From Warburgia ugandensis (lineage: Eukaryota > Streptophyta > Magnoliopsida > Canellales > Canellaceae), in the NCBI GenBank assembly GCA_035236585.1, contig CP141132.1:55456880-55520879 (forward strand): a stretch of DNA of 64,000 nucleotides, given 5' to 3'. The notes beneath the pieces were generated by a model. That model saw only the letters and a list, made by a program, of their open reading frames with translations. It had not been told where the DNA came from and did no database searches. Shown piece after piece: positions 60,652 to 64,000 of this stretch (positions within the stretch are counted from its first letter, which is position 1; every line of letters begins with the position of its first letter). A program made the position numbers and the translations under genes.

Positions 60652-63255
60652 TATAAAAAGTATCCAATTAGTAGCCAGTGTGTTATAACATAGTGTCAAA
60701 TTAAGGTTTTTGCCAAAATTTATAACACATGAATTTTTGTCCTAAGAATTCAAAATTGTGATATTTTGTAGATTTATAGTCTAATCCAGAGTAAGTATGT
60801 GAATGATCATAATTTTCTAGGATTAAACTAGGGTTTTTTTTCTTTTATAGGTGTTGAGAAGGTGCTACAAAGGCCAAGCTTGATCAAGTTAAGAATTCAT
60901 GAGGTTTCCTAGTCAAACTAGAAAACCTAAGCAAGCCAAAGCCTAAATGTCACCTATCCAAGATGTGATGAAAGTTCAAGATAATCTTAGGACAAGCAAG
61001 AAGGAAATTGAAAGAGCTAAAGGTGACTAAAATGGGTGCATAAAGCAAGCCATACATCTCCACTACCTTTGCATGGGAGGCATTCAAGCCACCTTAGCCA
61101 TGTAAGCCATGAGAGAAGGTGACAAGCTATAGAATTCAAGCCAATCCATTCTAGCGATTAAAGCCTAGGGTGTGAGCCATGAAGCCAAGCCAAATGAGAT
61201 CTCAAAGTGAGCCATGAAACCATGGTTTAGTTAGTTTGCTTGAAAGAATTATGTAAGAAGTAAGATGATTACACACTGGTGGACCCATCAAGAGCGAAAC
61301 ACTACTTTCCAACTCCATCTCCCACTCTTTTTCTGCTCTTTTTCTTAGGATAACAAGTTAAAGGAGAGAGGCACATCATTATGAAAAAAACATCCCCACT
61401 TTCTTATTTGATGATCAAGGGTTTCCTAAATTGAAAACCCTAGATCTACTTCATTCTAAAAAACTTTGAATCACTAGATCTTTACACATTGTTCCTAAAC
61501 AAGATTCCTTATTACTTTCATAACTTTCCATCCACCATCAAATTTAGAAAGAAAGAGCTCCACTTTCAATCCATGAAAAAGACGCTCCTTGTTAAAAATT
61601 AGAAACCAGCCATCATGTCTCTCTTATGTCATCTTTCCACTTCTCTTTCTTAGATCATCTAGCTAATTCATCTTCCATCTAACCTTCCTAATTAAATATC
61701 CTAACCCTAGGTCCACTTTCCTCATGTTTTCACTCCTTTCTAAGTTAAGAAACCACTCATCTATATATAGCCCTATGTTCCATACGAATTTTCTAAGTAG
61801 AGGTTGAGTGGCATAACCTTGAATTCTAGCTTTCCTTTGGTGCTTAAGTTGTTGCTGGATTTTGGAACTTTGTTGGTGCTTCTATTTTTTTGGTTTTATA
61901 ATAATTATCTTAGTTATTTTCTCTCCAATTCCAGGTTAGTAATTTACTTTCGTAGCTTACTTTTAGAGTTGTTTCATGCTGTTTTTACTTCTTTGAATTC
62001 CATGCCTAGTTCCACCCTCGTTCCCATTCTTTCTTGCTTCCAAATCTCTAGTTTTCTTTGATCATTCCTTTTAAATCTAAGTTATCTTTCCTCTAGTAGT
62101 GACAGCCAAGGGAGGAGATAGCTTAGAGCCTTGAGTTTCCACTTAGTTCTACGTCTTTTTCTCATTGTTTTGCATCTTAGTTTTGGGTTGTTTTTCCTTA
62201 GTTCAACCACTTAACCCTTGTTTCTCTTAAATTCATTCATGGGTTTCATTTTCATGTCATTATACTTTAGTTTTGGATCTTTATATTGAAGTTTTTTGGT
62301 TGTTTAGAATGACTTTTGCACGCAAGAATAGTGCACACTAAACATATGTTGTAGACAGCTTTATGCATCTAACTTTTTAGTGTAATTTGAACATGACGCA
62401 ATGAAATTCTTTGGGAAGTCTTGTTATGAATTAATTATTTCATCAATTACTTGAGATATGGGTTTTTTCCTAACATATAAGTTGCTGTTTCAATAGTTTT
62501 TTAATGTGAGATTTTTTTAATGTTTTTAAGTACTAAAATCTAGAAATTGTTTTTCTCTTAACTTTGTGCTTTAATTCCATCCATCTAAACATTCTTTTTT
62601 GTTTGAATCCATAGGTATCCATTTTGATTTTCTTGTTTTTTATGATATTATATAGTAAGTTTGCATGTTAGTTACAATTAAATTATGAAAAATAGTCATC
62701 TTTTAGGCCATAGAACCATGCGCACAGTCTATGCACCATACACATGGTACTAGACCACTTGCCTTTGTGATTTTTGGATAAGCTAGTTGTATGCTATTGT
62801 TGTAAAAATTATTAATAAGTTGTTTTCATATTGTGTTAGTTTAAGAAAGTTTCCTTTTTCCTTTTTGGAAAGTTTTCTTTTTAGTAAGTTTTACGTTAGG
62901 TAAGTTTTAATTTAGGAAAGTTTCTAATTTAGTAGTCTCCTTATGTTTCATTGCTTAGTTTGAATCTTTCTAAAGTGCTGTAGTTTCCTTTAGTTAAGCT
63001 CATGTTAGTTAGATAAGTTTCATTTTCATTGTTTAGTTTTAATTAAGGCAAGTTTATTTTCAGTTTTAATTTCTAATTCCATACATGTTTCTAACTTGAA
63101 TACTTTAATCTCCTAATTAAATCTAACCCTTCTCTTTTGGCTGAAGCTAAATAATTTGAATGAGATCCAATCCATTGCAAATATGTGAGATTCCTTATGG
63201 GGGTGACCTTGCTCGCATGAGAATACTACAGCTAATTCATTTACTTGCAGTTAAC
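60652..63255 (+). mobile_element. 3' LTR of the second Athila copy
   Basis: About 2.6 kb. It starts TAATTTTGTATAAAAAGTATCC and ends near ...TTCATTTACTTGCAG; both match the Athila LTR ends with many changes. Inner words (TTATAACACATGAATTTTTG, AAGCAAGCCATACATCTCC, AGTTTCCTTTTTCC) also follow the LTR order. No coding. Confidence 0.75.
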
Positions 63256-63261
63256 TTCAAA

Positions 63262-63683
63262 ATCGCACTAAGAAATGCGTGGCTTGCTTTATGGGTCCAT
63301 TTTAGTTAACCTTAGCCCCTCCAATTGCTTCCATTGATCCATCATCTTGCCTTGATATGATCTTGGACCTTGATCTACTTTAAAATATTGAAATATAGGC
63401 CTTGACAATGTTCAATTCTTATCTCATTAAATTTTGGCCTCTGGATCATCTCTCAAAGACCTACAAAGGAAGAAAATCCAATTTAAATCCTATAAAAATA
63501 TGATCATTCATATACTTACTCCAGATTAGCCTATGAACCTAAAACTTATCACATTTTTTAATTATTAGGTCATAAATGCATGTGTTATAAAATTCTGGCA
63601 AAAAATCCTAATTTAACACTATAAGTCATAGCACATGGGCAACTAATTGGGTACATTTTATGCAAAATTGAATGCCTATCCCA
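63262..63683 (-). mobile_element. Athila-like LTR end, inverted relative to the preceding LTR
   Basis: It matches about 51600-52024 (GAAATGCGTGGCTTGCTT / GAATGCATAGCTTACTT; ATTAGGTCATAAATGCATGTGTTA) and ends TGCAAAATTGAATGCCTATCCCA. No polypurine tract follows, so this is an outer LTR end. It forms an inverted repeat with about 60652-61100. Confidence 0.7.
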
Positions 63684-64000
63684 TTGCTTTCCTTTTCATC
63701 TTTTCTCTCCCTTTTCTTGTGGTTCTCTTTGGGTTCACATGCATACAGCTTTAGGTGGTGGATTGCATCTCTTTTAAAGTCAATACCTCGTAATTTTATG
63801 CCATGAATAATAACACTTTACTTTTTATGATTCCTATGTTCATGCACACCCCTTTTGTAAGGAATTCAATAAAATAAAGTTATTGGGTTAATGCAAACAT
63901 TCAAGTGTAATTCCCATGCATAGTCCATTGAATCCCATGTTTCTTTATTAATTTCCATACACTTTGCACTTAATAATCATGATCACCATTCACTTATATT
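63684..64000. other. Unassigned flank
   Basis: Pyrimidine-rich at first, then AT-rich. I see nothing recognisable. Confidence 0.4.

Larger units (their letters stand above)
56815..63255 (+). mobile_element. 5'-truncated Athila-like element, plus orientation
   Basis: It starts within the reverse transcriptase (56819) and continues through RNase H, integrase (to about 58830), the non-coding tail (to about 60650) and the 3' LTR (about 60652-63255). It is collinear with the reverse complement of 38250-42200. Gag, protease and the 5' LTR are missing. The polypurine tract and first LTR bases seem deleted (ATGCTGGTT joins TAATTTTG). Confidence 0.85.

Noticed and set aside
61804-62061. 85-codon hydrophobic frame on the plus strand, possible env-like membrane protein
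   Set aside because: It lies inside the Athila LTR; Leu/Phe/Ser richness follows from T-rich DNA, and the sister LTRs have no matching frame.
1-64000. A new defence, biosynthetic or regulatory gene system
   Set aside because: All coding traces belong to known transposable-element proteins and all are broken. What is novel here is repeat organisation, not a gene system.

Overview
The window is plant heterochromatin: about 64 kb of transposable elements and one large satellite array. I found no intact host gene, rRNA, tRNA or CRISPR array. The lineages (Tekay/Del-type chromovirus, Athila, a CACTA relic with a Transposase_24-type protein) point to a land plant, probably an angiosperm with a repeat-rich genome. 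The species cannot be told from this sequence.

Layout. 1-8919: a nearly complete Tekay-like Ty3/gypsy element on the minus strand. Its 3' LTR is cut by the window edge. Its gag-pol is one 1,465-codon frame broken only by stop codons. 8920-10685: part of a related LTR in the opposite orientation. 10686-24699: a satellite array of 53 head-to-tail units of about 267 bp, in two monomer types (A and B) with higher-order order. The monomer matches, end to end, the terminal 260-300 bp of a Tekay-like LTR, including its TGTAAC terminus. 24700-25756: a decayed Athila-like LTR piece. 25757-30683: a CACTA relic with subterminal repeats and a broken transposase.

30684-52024: one decayed Athila element on the minus strand (own length about 13.8 kb) with an imperfect target duplication GAGTA/GAGTG. 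Each of its LTRs was hit by a different solo LTR. A 4,868-bp one (32731-37598, duplication CTTGA) sits in the 3' LTR. A 2,678-bp one (47631-50308, duplication CCATA) sits in the 5' LTR. 52025-54879: unassigned DNA with a 145-bp tandem duplication. 54880-56050: the 3' end of another Tekay-like element, the one that best matches the satellite. 56310-56615: a second cluster of CACTA-like subterminal repeats. 56815-63255: a 5'-truncated Athila copy on the plus strand. 63262-63683: an Athila LTR end on the minus strand. The last 300 bp are unassigned.

The window shows nested insertion, solo-LTR formation, loss of coding capacity mostly by C-to-T type changes, and growth of a satellite from an LTR terminus. 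The strongest observations are the LTR origin of the satellite and its switch from a trimeric (BAA) to a dimeric (BA) higher-order pattern.
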